Below, in pieces: positions 8,404 through 14,732 of a DNA stretch of 17,622 bases. The notes under the pieces are model-generated. The model was not told the origin of the DNA, searched no databases, and saw only the letters and a program-made list of their open reading frames with translations. The position numbers and the translations under genes are program-made. The stretch is from Candidatus Helarchaeota archaeon. Its GTDB lineage: Archaea; Asgardarchaeota; Lokiarchaeia; Helarchaeales; HEL-GB-A. The first letter of the stretch is position 1. Each line of letters opens with the position of its first letter. The DNA is taken from the NCBI GenBank assembly GCA_013375455.1, contig JABXJT010000053.1, positions 17,310 through 34,931 of the forward strand, read 5' to 3'.

Positions 8404-8556
8404 ATTAATAATAATTACATCTCCAAAACATAAAATTATTATTCTAAAAAGAAAATCTATTTCAATTCTATGGTAGAGCGTGGGAAAGTGGCGAGTTGGG
8501 TTACATTTCCTCTTGATATATTTAAATATCAAGATCATCTAGTAAGAGATGGTGAA
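8404..8556. promoter_or_regulatory. Divergent promoter region between thermosome and protease genes
   Basis: These 153 bases separate two divergent start codons and must hold both promoters. The side near the thermosome (8404-8455) is almost pure A+T with several TAATAAT-type tracts, any of which could be its TATA element. The protease side has the clearer element, listed separately. The longer open frames across this gap are not credible as protein N-termini. Confidence 0.55.
8512..8533 (+). promoter_or_regulatory. TATA-like element inside a 22-bp inverted repeat
   Basis: Perfect 8-bp arms CTTGATAT and ATATCAAG flank the centre ATTTAA, creating an archaeal TATA-like core (ATATTTAAATAT) about 30 bases before the protease ATG at 8557. 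That spacing fits transcription starting almost at the start codon, i.e. a leaderless mRNA. The symmetry could be a repressor operator overlapping the TATA box, or simply the A+T-rich core by chance. Confidence 0.5.
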
Positions 8557-8958
8557 ATGAAAATGGGTCGCATCATCAAAACAATCACGATTAAAAAGGA
8601 TCCGGCGAGCCAGGGGAACGAAGTAGCCGCGGTGTTCGACACGGGCGCCGAACGCAGCTATGTAAAAAGAAGCGTGCTCCCTTTAGGAGTGCATTGCATC
8701 CCGATCGTTAGTTTCACTTCGGGACTGGGTGGGGCAAGACGCGAAATTCGGGAGGTCTGCCCATTAAACGGTGAGATCCAAGGGCTCCCGTTCAATATCA
8801 ACGCGCACCCTGTGGAGGACATCGGGATTATCGACGGGGAAGACATCGGTGTGTTGGTCGGGGCAACGACGATGGAGCAGTGGGATATTAAAGTGCATCC
8901 GAAGGACCAAACGCTCGATTTGACGGGATTGCGGCGGCGGGAGTTTATAGAACTCTAG
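8557..8958 (+). CDS. Retropepsin-like aspartic protease, single domain
   Basis: A small soluble protein of 133 residues. The catalytic motif of retroviral-type aspartic proteases, VFDTGAERSYV (26-36, Asp28), sits in the expected place after an N-terminal strand. The second-half pattern IGVLVGATTMEQWDIKVHP (97-115) matches the I-L-G-x-x-x-L/M-x-x-x-x-x-x-x-D/H segment of the family. One Asp per chain means a homodimer would be needed for activity. ATG 8557 is preferred over the longer frame from 8470 because it begins a sensible first strand and fits the promoter spacing; ATG 8563 is an alternative. Base composition is visibly more G+C rich, with many GCG, GGG and CGG codons compared with neighbours, a possible sign of transfer or high expression. 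The substrate is unknown; adjacency to the chaperonin hints at protein quality control but is weak evidence. Confidence 0.78.
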   Translation: MKMGRIIKTITIKKDPASQGNEVAAVFDTGAERSYVKRSVLPLGVHCIPIVSFTSGLGGARREIREVCPLNGEIQGLPFNINAHPVEDIGIIDGEDIGVLVGATTMEQWDIKVHPKDQTLDLTGLRRREFIEL

Positions 8959-9127
8959 GTGTTAGGGTTTATTATCATTTTACCATTCAATTTCATTTAT
9001 CAGTTTCTCATCCACATCGGATTCCTCTAACGGTTTGTTAAACTCGTCCTTTAATTCTTAATAACGATTATTAGTTAAAATTAAATGGCAAGATAATAAG
9101 GTAGATTGAATGATAGTTGTGGGTTGA
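8959..9127. other. Intergenic region before the nitroreductase, with possible minus-strand gene remnant
   Basis: The 169 bases start with a pyrimidine-rich stretch. On the minus strand, 8980-9057 reads as about 25 codons of protein-like acidic sequence ending in a stop (ending INEIEW) but with an in-frame stop directly upstream and no start codon, suggesting the tail of a decayed gene. The last 70 bases (about 9055-9127) are A+T rich with TTAAAATTAAAT near 9075, a candidate TATA region for the downstream pair. No clear Shine-Dalgarno precedes ATG 9128. Confidence 0.4.
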
Positions 9128-9631
9128 ATGGAGTTGAACGTGAAAGAAGCCATTGAAAAAAGAAGAAGTATTCGAAAATTTCGAGAAGGAGCAATATCAG
9201 AGGAAAAATTGCAGATCCTGATGAAAGCTGCACAATTAGCACCTTCCGCATCTAATAGACAACCCTATAAATTTATTATCGTGAAAGATGAGGAAATTAA
9301 AAAAAAGTTGCAAAGGAATGGTTCCATTCAGGAATTTGTTGCCGATGCTGCAGTGATCATTGTGGGGGTTAGTTTTCCAAAATATGAAAAGTGGAATAAA
9401 GTTAATCTGGGGATTGCAATCCAGCATTTATTCCTACAAGCAGTGGAATTAGGGCTTGGAGCTTGTTGGATTGGGGCATTCAATGAAGAAAGAGTTAAAA
9501 AAGTTCTGAAAATCCCGCAGGACATGGATGTGGTGGCTCTGTTACCAATTGGAATTCCCGCTGAGGACCCTCCAGCACGACCCCGAAAAACCACTGATGA
9601 ACTGTTCTGTGTTGATTACTATGAAAATTAG
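9128..9631 (+). CDS. Nitroreductase-family FMN oxidoreductase
   Basis: A 167-residue cytosolic flavoprotein of the NADH-oxidase/nitroreductase fold, which binds FMN and transfers hydride from NAD(P)H to quinones, nitro compounds or other acceptors. The N-terminal EAIEKRRSIRKF (8-18) is the phosphate-binding Arg cluster of FMN. APSASNRQPYKF (38-49) contributes further FMN contacts. GLGACWIGAFNEERVKKVLKIP and the ALLPIGIPAE segment are typical of the short subfamily. The length is at the small end of the family, and it would act as a homodimer. No SD is evident before the ATG, so translation may be leaderless. The metallo-hydrolase gene begins 13 bases after the stop, so the two are probably co-transcribed. 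The physiological substrate cannot be told from sequence. Confidence 0.9.
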   Translation: MELNVKEAIEKRRSIRKFREGAISEEKLQILMKAAQLAPSASNRQPYKFIIVKDEEIKKKLQRNGSIQEFVADAAVIIVGVSFPKYEKWNKVNLGIAIQHLFLQAVELGLGACWIGAFNEERVKKVLKIPQDMDVVALLPIGIPAEDPPARPRKTTDELFCVDYYEN

Positions 9632-9644
9632 GAAGTGAAGTAAC

Positions 9645-10433
9645 ATGAAATTAACTTGGTGGGGAACCGCAGCGTTTGAAGTGAAATTTGATAATATAGT
9701 TGTTCTGATCGACCCTTGGCTTTCACGGTTTCCTGGAGCGGAACCGAAAATTCCCCTCAAACCTACAGATATAACGAAAGCAGATTATATTTTTCTTACG
9801 CATGGCCATTTTGACCATTCCGCAGATGTAGGGACGATTGCAAAGCAGACAGGCGCTAAAATTTTCTGCTCCAAACAGGCAAGTGATATTTTCTTGCATC
9901 AAGAAGTTCCCGAAGAGCAAATACAAATTATTTCTGGAGGAGACGTGCTTGATTTTGACTCTTTTAAGTTAACGGTCATAAAAAGTAAGCATATTAAGTT
10001 TGGATTTACCACTATCCTCTGGAGATTCTTCCAGTGGAAAGTATTGAAATCACTGCGGAGCCTTCTTCGTGATTTTACGAAGTACCCAAAAGGAGATGTT
10101 TTCGGCTTTTTTTTCCAATTAAAAAAGGAGGCTCTTACCTTCTGTCATTTCGGTTCAGGAGGATATTATCAAGAAGAACTTGAGAAAATTTGCCCCGACC
10201 TTTTTTTAGCACCCGTCGCAGGGCGGCGTAATGCCCCTAAAGTAGTCGCCCAAATGACCAAATTCTTAAATCCAAAAATGGTCATCGGGCATCATTGGGA
10301 TGATGCTTTTCCGCCGATCAGCTGGCGCGTCTCGATTGAGGAGTTTGAAGAGGAAGTGAAGAAACTCCTTCCAGATATCGTCGTAAAAACACCCGTGCCT
10401 TTAGAGGAAATGGAAGTCCAATCAATAACGTAA
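9645..10433 (+). CDS. Metallo-beta-lactamase-fold metal-dependent hydrolase
   Basis: A 262-residue soluble protein of the UPF0173 / UlaG-like branch of the metallo-beta-lactamase fold. The opening KLTWWGTAAFEVKFDNIVVLIDPWL is characteristic of that branch. The metal-binding motif THGHFDHSAD (52-61) is intact, as are His116 and the His pair in VIGHHWDD (213-220). HFGSGG (169-173) sits where many relatives have an H-x-GD or H-x-G-D-like ligand, so that Asp may be missing. Residues about 125-155 form an inserted, basic and aromatic stretch (WRFFQWKVLKSLRSLLRDF) that looks like an amphipathic or membrane-touching hairpin, unusual for UPF0173. The gene is 13 bases downstream of the nitroreductase, with GGAAGTGA before its ATG. 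Substrate unknown. Confidence 0.85.
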   Translation: MKLTWWGTAAFEVKFDNIVVLIDPWLSRFPGAEPKIPLKPTDITKADYIFLTHGHFDHSADVGTIAKQTGAKIFCSKQASDIFLHQEVPEEQIQIISGGDVLDFDSFKLTVIKSKHIKFGFTTILWRFFQWKVLKSLRSLLRDFTKYPKGDVFGFFFQLKKEALTFCHFGSGGYYQEELEKICPDLFLAPVAGRRNAPKVVAQMTKFLNPKMVIGHHWDDAFPPISWRVSIEEFEEEVKKLLPDIVVKTPVPLEEMEVQSIT

Positions 10434-10475
10434 GTCCATCGACATCATTAAAAAAGCTATATAAGCTTGACATTA

Positions 10476-10496
10476 AGATATATATTTTTTATATCT
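10476..10496 (+). terminator. Possible terminator: inverted repeat with T-rich loop
   Basis: Arms AGATATA and TATATCT enclose TATTTTT, about 45 bases after the metallo-hydrolase stop. Archaeal termination relies mainly on U-tracts, which the loop supplies. The stem is all A-U except one G-C pair, so it is weak. It could equally be promoter A+T content. Confidence 0.3.
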
Positions 10497-10637
10497 AAAA
10501 TTATAATTATTAACATTTTTGGTTAAAATTTGTTCCTATTTTTGACATGTTGATTTGTAAAGGTTTTAAATTAAACCAGAATTAAATATTATCTAATGTA
10601 ATTTTAATAGATGTATGAGAAAACTCTCAAAATTCAG

Positions 10638-10660
10638 TTGGGTTTGTGATTAAAACCCAA
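10638..10660 (+). promoter_or_regulatory. Perfect 8-bp hairpin in the leader of the inositol operon
   Basis: Arms TTGGGTTT (10638-10645) and AAACCCAA (10653-10660) close a 7-base loop GTGATTA. It lies 54 bases before the likely start codon at 10715 and surrounds the alternative GTG 10646. In RNA it would be a stable stem for such an A+T-rich leader, suggesting a regulatory structure or a protein-binding operator. Confidence 0.45.
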
Positions 10661-10703
10661 GGAATGAAAAAATTTCATATATTTCTTTTAAAATTTGAAT
10701 TTA

Positions 10704-10710
10704 GAGGTGG
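10704..10710 (+). promoter_or_regulatory. Shine-Dalgarno GAGGTGG that favours start TTG 10715
   Basis: GAGGTGG matches the archaeal anti-SD well and lies 4 to 5 bases before TTG 10715. ATG 10664 has AAGGA touching it with no spacer, and GTG 10646 sits in the loop of a hairpin. Confidence 0.65.
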
Positions 10711-10714
10711 GATT

Positions 10715-11467
10715 TTGGAGCCCTTAGACGTTGTCATCTTAGCTGCTGGTGATGGCAGTAGAATGGGTAATATTGTGGGAGATATCCCCAAATCCCTGAT
10801 TCCTCTGAATGGAATTCCCATAATTGATTATATCTTAAGAAATTTATTGTATTTGAACATTGAACGTATTATCTTTGTTGTTGGACATCAAAAAGATAAA
10901 TTAATCACCTATTTAGAAGAAAATTATTCCCGAGAAATAGAGATTTCTTTTATAGCAAATAATCAGATTCATAGGGAAAATGGCTATTCCTTGTTCTGTA
11001 CGAAAGATTCAATCAAAGGAGATCATTTTCTCCTATTGATGGCAGATCACGTGATAGAAACTGAGATCTATGCACTCATTTATGATGGCGCGAGTATGGG
11101 GGATATAATCCTCGCGACGGATGGAATAGCTGGCTTGAATGATCCCGAAGATGCAACTAAAGTACTTCTAGAAGGAGAGAAAATCGTTGCGATTGGTAAA
11201 AGTTTGGATATGTATTCAGCCTTCGACACTGGGGTATTTGCAATGTCCAAAACGGTCTTTCCCATTTTAGAACAATTATGTCAAAATCAAGTGAAAGTTA
11301 GCGTTAGCGATTTGGTGACTCAATGCATCAAACGAAACATGCGTGTTCTCTCCTGTGATGTTTCGGGCTATTTCTGGATGGACCTAGATACCAAGCAAGA
11401 TATTGAATTAATATCACAACAACTATTACAAGATGAGGAAAATATCAGCGAAGACGAATTCATCTGA
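10715..11467 (+). CDS. Sugar-phosphate nucleotidyltransferase, CTP:inositol-1-phosphate cytidylyltransferase-like (IPCT)
   Basis: A 250-residue cytosolic nucleotidyltransferase (GT-A-like fold) predicted to join CTP and L-myo-inositol-1-phosphate into CDP-inositol. Visible motifs from TTG 10715: VVILAAGDGSRMG (6-18, nucleotide loop), IPKSLIPLNGIPIIDY with the catalytic Lys26, VVGHQKD, ENGYSLF (88-94), LMADHVIE (108-115), AFDTGVF (169-175) and WMDLDT (221-226). ENGYSL and the DH in place of the usual GD are features I associate with IPCT, as in the bifunctional Archaeoglobus enzyme. The next gene overlaps it by 35 bases and encodes the partner transferase, which in several hyperthermophiles is the fused second half of the same protein. 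Another CTP- or UTP-sugar specificity is possible, but the context makes inositol the best guess. Confidence 0.78.
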   Translation: MEPLDVVILAAGDGSRMGNIVGDIPKSLIPLNGIPIIDYILRNLLYLNIERIIFVVGHQKDKLITYLEENYSREIEISFIANNQIHRENGYSLFCTKDSIKGDHFLLLMADHVIETEIYALIYDGASMGDIILATDGIAGLNDPEDATKVLLEGEKIVAIGKSLDMYSAFDTGVFAMSKTVFPILEQLCQNQVKVSVSDLVTQCIKRNMRVLSCDVSGYFWMDLDTKQDIELISQQLLQDEENISEDEFI

Positions 11468-12077
11468 TGGGATTATTTCACGGCATCTCAATAGAAAAAT
11501 CTCCATCCATTTTTCCAAATTCTTATTACATATTCGTCCTGAAATTTCTCCGAATACGGTAAGTTTTTTTTGTTTCTTATTGGCACTTCTTGGAGGTGTT
11601 TTCTTCGTTTTTTCATTACCGGTTTTAGGGGGAATTATAGTTCAATTATCAAGTATCATAGATGGCTGTGACGGAGAAATTGCACGAATGACAAACAAAT
11701 CTTCAAAAAGTGGAGCATTTTTGGATTCTGTCCTTGATCGATATGCAGAGGGATTTATCTTAGTGATGATTATATATTATCTCCAAATATATTGGTCATT
11801 TCCGGAATATCTCATCCTAATGTTCATTATTGGGGTATTAGCGATAGTGGGGAGTTTATTAATTAGCTACACAGCAACTAAATCGACTCAAATTTTACCA
11901 CGGGAATTCTCAAGGACCATTGAGGGACATGATTTTCGATTTTTTATCTTAATGGTTGGAGGGATTGCTGCATTTTTTTGGTATTTCTCCCTATTTTTGG
12001 CTTTACTTTTCATTGCTTGCATCACAAATTTTAAAGTAGGGCAAAGAATATATCAATTAAAAAGGGCACTTCGATAA
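11433..12077 (+). CDS. CDP-alcohol phosphotransferase, di-myo-inositol-phosphate-phosphate synthase-like (DIPPS)
   Basis: A 214-residue membrane enzyme with about six helices. The family signature D-G-x2-A-R-x8-G-x3-D-x3-D is exact: Asp80-Gly81, Ala84-Arg85, Gly94, Asp98, Asp102, inside IIDGCDGEIAR and SGAFLDSVLDRYAE. These residues bind two metals and CDP. The opening DGIISRHLNRKIS and SPNTVSF match the start of the DIPPS domain in bifunctional IPCT/DIPPS proteins. The predicted reaction joins CDP-inositol with inositol-1-phosphate to make di-myo-inositol-phosphate phosphate. Alternatively the acceptor is a lipid, giving an inositol phospholipid. It starts inside the upstream gene in the +1 frame, with no other good start codon nearby, implying translational coupling. 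The phosphatase-like gene follows 15 bases downstream. Confidence 0.82.
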   Translation: MRKISAKTNSSDGIISRHLNRKISIHFSKFLLHIRPEISPNTVSFFCFLLALLGGVFFVFSLPVLGGIIVQLSSIIDGCDGEIARMTNKSSKSGAFLDSVLDRYAEGFILVMIIYYLQIYWSFPEYLILMFIIGVLAIVGSLLISYTATKSTQILPREFSRTIEGHDFRFFILMVGGIAAFFWYFSLFLALLFIACITNFKVGQRIYQLKRALR

Positions 12078-12092
12078 AAAGGAGAGATTTCC

Positions 12093-12920
12093 ATGAATAC
12101 TTATGAGAATTATAATTTTGACTCTCATTTTCAAGAACTCTTTGAAAAATTATCTGAATTTTTTAGTGAAAAATCCTATTCAATAGATAAAAAGGGGGAA
12201 AACATCAAGGCACACCAAGTATATTCCTTCGATATCGAAGTAAATAATATAATAATTGATTATCTTACTCAATCCATTAAAATTCCTATGAGAATAATAT
12301 CCGAAGAAAGCGAAGAAGTTGTAATCGGAGAGAAGGAACCTGAGTTGACTTTTGTAATTGATCCAGTGGATGGATCTGTAAATGTAAATCGCGGCTTGAA
12401 CATTTTTTCATTCGGAATTGCTATTCTTCAAGGTACAGAACAACTTTCAGTGAATTTCGTAATCGCTTCAATGGTAGGGAATCTGCTTACCAATGAATAT
12501 TACGTTGCACGGAAAGGATGTGGCTCTTATTGTAATAATGAAGCAATACACGCTTCTAAGAGGACTGATCCGAAAACTTTTATGTTTAATTTTGAGTTGA
12601 GCCATCTAATAAAAAAGGACTTCCCTCAATTTTTTGATATCATTCCCGAAATTCATCAGGTACGTTCTCTCGGAAGCGCCATTACTGCTCTTTCACTCGT
12701 GGCAAGGGGAGGGATAGATGCTCATATCGATATTAGAAATCGACTTACTATAGAGAACATTTTACCAGCAAGCCTCCTAATTTTAGAGGCGGGTGGAATA
12801 ATTACTGATTCACGTGGAAATGAACTAAAGCCAACTAAAAACCTTAAAACACCCTTTAACATTATCGCAAGTGGAAATCGAACAATACACAGTTGGATTT
12901 TAAAGAAAATTAATGTGTAA
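12093..12920 (+). CDS. Inositol-monophosphatase-family phosphatase
   Basis: A 275-residue soluble phosphatase of the IMPase/FBPase/PAP superfamily. Metal-binding elements visible are SEES (70-73), IDPVDGS (89-95, Asp90 and Asp93) and the EAGGIITDSRG end (232-242). The usual W-D-x-A-[AG] motif before EAGG is replaced: by counting back from EAGG, Asn222 occupies the position of the conserved metal-ligand Asp. A good site AAGGAGAGA lies about 8 bases before the ATG, and the gene directly follows the DIPPS-like gene, so it is third in the operon. The context suggests it removes the phosphate of di-myo-inositol-phosphate phosphate, or acts on inositol-1-phosphate or a phosphorylated inositol lipid. 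The missing Asp may change metal use, substrate or rate. No inositol-1-phosphate synthase is in the window. Confidence 0.82.
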   Translation: MNTYENYNFDSHFQELFEKLSEFFSEKSYSIDKKGENIKAHQVYSFDIEVNNIIIDYLTQSIKIPMRIISEESEEVVIGEKEPELTFVIDPVDGSVNVNRGLNIFSFGIAILQGTEQLSVNFVIASMVGNLLTNEYYVARKGCGSYCNNEAIHASKRTDPKTFMFNFELSHLIKKDFPQFFDIIPEIHQVRSLGSAITALSLVARGGIDAHIDIRNRLTIENILPASLLILEAGGIITDSRGNELKPTKNLKTPFNIIASGNRTIHSWILKKINV

Positions 12921-12950
12921 TTCCAAAAAATTTAAGAAAAAGTTCTACAA

Positions 12951-12958
12951 TTTTTTTT
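12951..12958 (+). terminator. Poly-T tract between convergent operons
   Basis: Eight T residues lie 31 bases after the phosphatase stop and immediately before the stop of the convergent zinc-ribbon gene. A U-run is the usual archaeal termination signal. For the opposite strand, the A-runs at 12924-12929 and 12936-12940 give shorter U-tracts. The 39-base gap probably terminates both transcripts. Confidence 0.5.
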
Positions 12959-12959
12959 G

Positions 12960-14726
12960 TTAATGGACTGCTTTTTGAATTTGAGTCATTACAGCCTGAA
13001 AGAGCGGCAAGGGGATCTCTTTCTGGAACTCCAACCAATCTTTTTCGCAATAGAATGTTACTTTCATCGTGTCATCACTTTTCTGAGTTTGTTTTATCTG
13101 GCAAGAAGATCCACATAATGCACATCTGAAGAAACTCGGGGCTAAATGGCTTAACCACGCTTGAATGTGTGAGAGGGGCAAGCTGAATTGTTTTGTCTTT
13201 CCGCAATCAGCGCATTTTGCACGTACTTTCACGCGCTGTTGCTCCTCAGCCTTAATTTTTTGCACGGCCATTTGAGAAGAGCCACATTTCTTGCAATCGA
13301 AGAAATTTTCATATGCAATCTTCCTGTAAGTAACTGCTACAGGTGGGCGTTCTTCTACGAGAGTTTCCGTGATGACAGGTGGGCGTTCTTCTACGAGGGT
13401 TTCCGTGATGACTTGCCAAGTGGGAGGCGTTTCTACTCTTGCAGGGGGAAGGGGGACGGTGTATATTCTCGGGCGAATATCTGCCTCGATGGGTGGTGGG
13501 GGTGCAACCTCTAGAGGCGGAGGTGGTGGTGTTGGCAGCTTTTTGGCGGCTGGTACAAGATCCTCCCAAAATATTTTGGAAATAACTTTTCCGTATTTTT
13601 TTCCGCAGTTCTTACACCTGGTGACTGTTTTCACTTTTCGTAATGTTTGGCTATAGGTAAAATTATCATCATTCAGCGTGCCACATCTTTCACACTGGAA
13701 AAGACCTTCTGTAAGGAGGGGCAACCATTGGTCTTTCTCGCTCAGTGGAAGTAATACCTTATAGGAATTCGGGCATCGTAAGCATTGGGTGATTAACTGG
13801 GCTACATCTCCTTTCAAGGTGAGTTTTTTGGGAATTAAGGGAGAGCCGGCACAAGTTTCTTGAACACAATGAGTAATTTCCTGATATTTAGTCAGGTCAG
13901 CTGGTACTTCAACTTCGGCTTCAATCTCACTACCCAGTTCATCGGAGGGCGGTCCTTGCTCCACTAGCGGTGCTATGATTGGAGGAGTCTCCTCTTTCGC
14001 TTCTTTAGAGGGTGGAAGTTCTGTTAACATCTCATCTATTTCTTGCAATAGATCCCTCGCGCGATCGGGTTCTGCAGGCACTTCTGCTTCTTCGGCAATG
14101 AGTTCCGGGACAGGAGGGGGGGCTTCTTCCTCGATCGCATCAAGAAAAACGATCTTTCCAGCACTCAAATCGAGTTTTGCGGCAAGTTTCCCCTCGAGAA
14201 TTAAACTCTCAGCAATCGCGATTATTTTATTACGAGGGACGTCCAAGTGATTTGAAATATCTTCAAAGGAAAGTCGTTGAACCATCTTATCTTTCATAGT
14301 AGCAAGTAAGAATTCTTCTACTTTACGAGCGAGAAGCACACCTCGAATTGCTTTTGATGGCTCTTTAATTCCTTCAGATACATCATTCCACAACGCCTGA
14401 GAAATTACTTTCGTGCGGGTTTTTCCGCATTCCTTACAAATGGTAACGATCTCAAGCGGTTTAGCACGTGTTAAGCTAGATTCGCCTCCGGAAATGTGCC
14501 AGGTGTCGTCGTTTACAGTGCCGCATAAGTCACATTGGAAGAATGGTTCAGCAATGAGTGGCAACCACTGATCCTTATCGCGCATAGGTAAATTAAACTC
14601 GTAGGTTTCATGACACTCCGGACATCTCGAGATATTAAGGAGGTTCTCGCCTTCAATGATGAGTTTTATGGGAATTGTCAATTCATCCGAGCAATCTTTC
14701 TTCTTTTGGGCCATAATTTCACCCAT
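12960..14726 (-). CDS. Triple zinc-ribbon protein with winged-helix-like segment and proline-rich linkers
   Basis: A 588-residue protein with no membrane helix; I know of no named family for it. It has three copies of a cysteine module at about residues 12-115, 287-390 and 478-580. Each reads C-x2-C, then a Y-x-[FV]-x-LP.(S/R)..KDQWLPL core, then F-x-x-C-x2-C, then in copies 1 and 2 a further C-x2-CGK. The third copy is degenerate at the last knuckle. Residues about 133-197 look like a winged helix (RLSFEDISNHLDVPRNKIIAIAESL). Long Pro/Glu-rich linkers separate the modules, with a 12-residue tandem repeat near 437-463. Zinc binding is probable; the role is unknown, but a scaffold for the two membrane proteins upstream in the operon is plausible. 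ATG 14726 lies 6 bases past the upstream stop. ATG 14714, preceded by GGTGA, is an equally good or better start. Confidence 0.8.
   Translation of the reverse strand: MGEIMAQKKKDCSDELTIPIKLIIEGENLLNISRCPECHETYEFNLPMRDKDQWLPLIAEPFFQCDLCGTVNDDTWHISGGESSLTRAKPLEIVTICKECGKTRTKVISQALWNDVSEGIKEPSKAIRGVLLARKVEEFLLATMKDKMVQRLSFEDISNHLDVPRNKIIAIAESLILEGKLAAKLDLSAGKIVFLDAIEEEAPPPVPELIAEEAEVPAEPDRARDLLQEIDEMLTELPPSKEAKEETPPIIAPLVEQGPPSDELGSEIEAEVEVPADLTKYQEITHCVQETCAGSPLIPKKLTLKGDVAQLITQCLRCPNSYKVLLPLSEKDQWLPLLTEGLFQCERCGTLNDDNFTYSQTLRKVKTVTRCKNCGKKYGKVISKIFWEDLVPAAKKLPTPPPPPLEVAPPPPIEADIRPRIYTVPLPPARVETPPTWQVITETLVEERPPVITETLVEERPPVAVTYRKIAYENFFDCKKCGSSQMAVQKIKAEEQQRVKVRAKCADCGKTKQFSLPLSHIQAWLSHLAPSFFRCALCGSSCQIKQTQKSDDTMKVTFYCEKDWLEFQKEIPLPLFQAVMTQIQKAVH
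13339..13410 (-). repeat. 36-bp tandem direct repeat in proline-rich linker
   Basis: Two adjacent 36-bp copies, 13339-13374 and 13375-13410, differ at one base. They encode 12-residue units of the form ERPPVITETLVE. Such near-perfect, in-frame duplication in a disordered linker suggests recent slippage, and length variation between strains is likely. Confidence 0.9.
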
Positions 14727-14732
14727 TCATAA

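Larger units (their letters stand above)
10434..10714. other. A+T-rich intergenic and leader region of the inositol operon
   Basis: The 281 bases contain, in order: an inverted repeat AAGCT-ATATA-AGCTT (10454-10468); a second one with arms AGATATA (10476-10482) and TATATCT (10490-10496) around a T-rich loop, which may end the preceding transcript; TATA-like tracts near 10568-10592; and a strong hairpin just upstream of the first gene (listed separately). An open frame in phase with the first gene begins at GTG 10646, but it is probably untranslated leader. Confidence 0.5.

Noticed and set aside
8404..8538. 45-residue N-terminal extension of the thermosome
   Set aside because: Not chaperonin-like, translated from A+T-rich promoter DNA; ATG 8403 gives the normal family N-terminus.
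10646..10714. Start of the cytidylyltransferase at GTG 10646 or ATG 10664
   Set aside because: GTG lies in a hairpin loop and ATG has no spacer from its purine tract; TTG 10715 has GAGGTGG correctly placed. Not excluded experimentally.
13188..13656. Plus-strand open frames opposite the triple zinc-ribbon gene
   Set aside because: Low-complexity Gly/Ser-rich translations are complements of proline-rich linkers; no ribosome sites.
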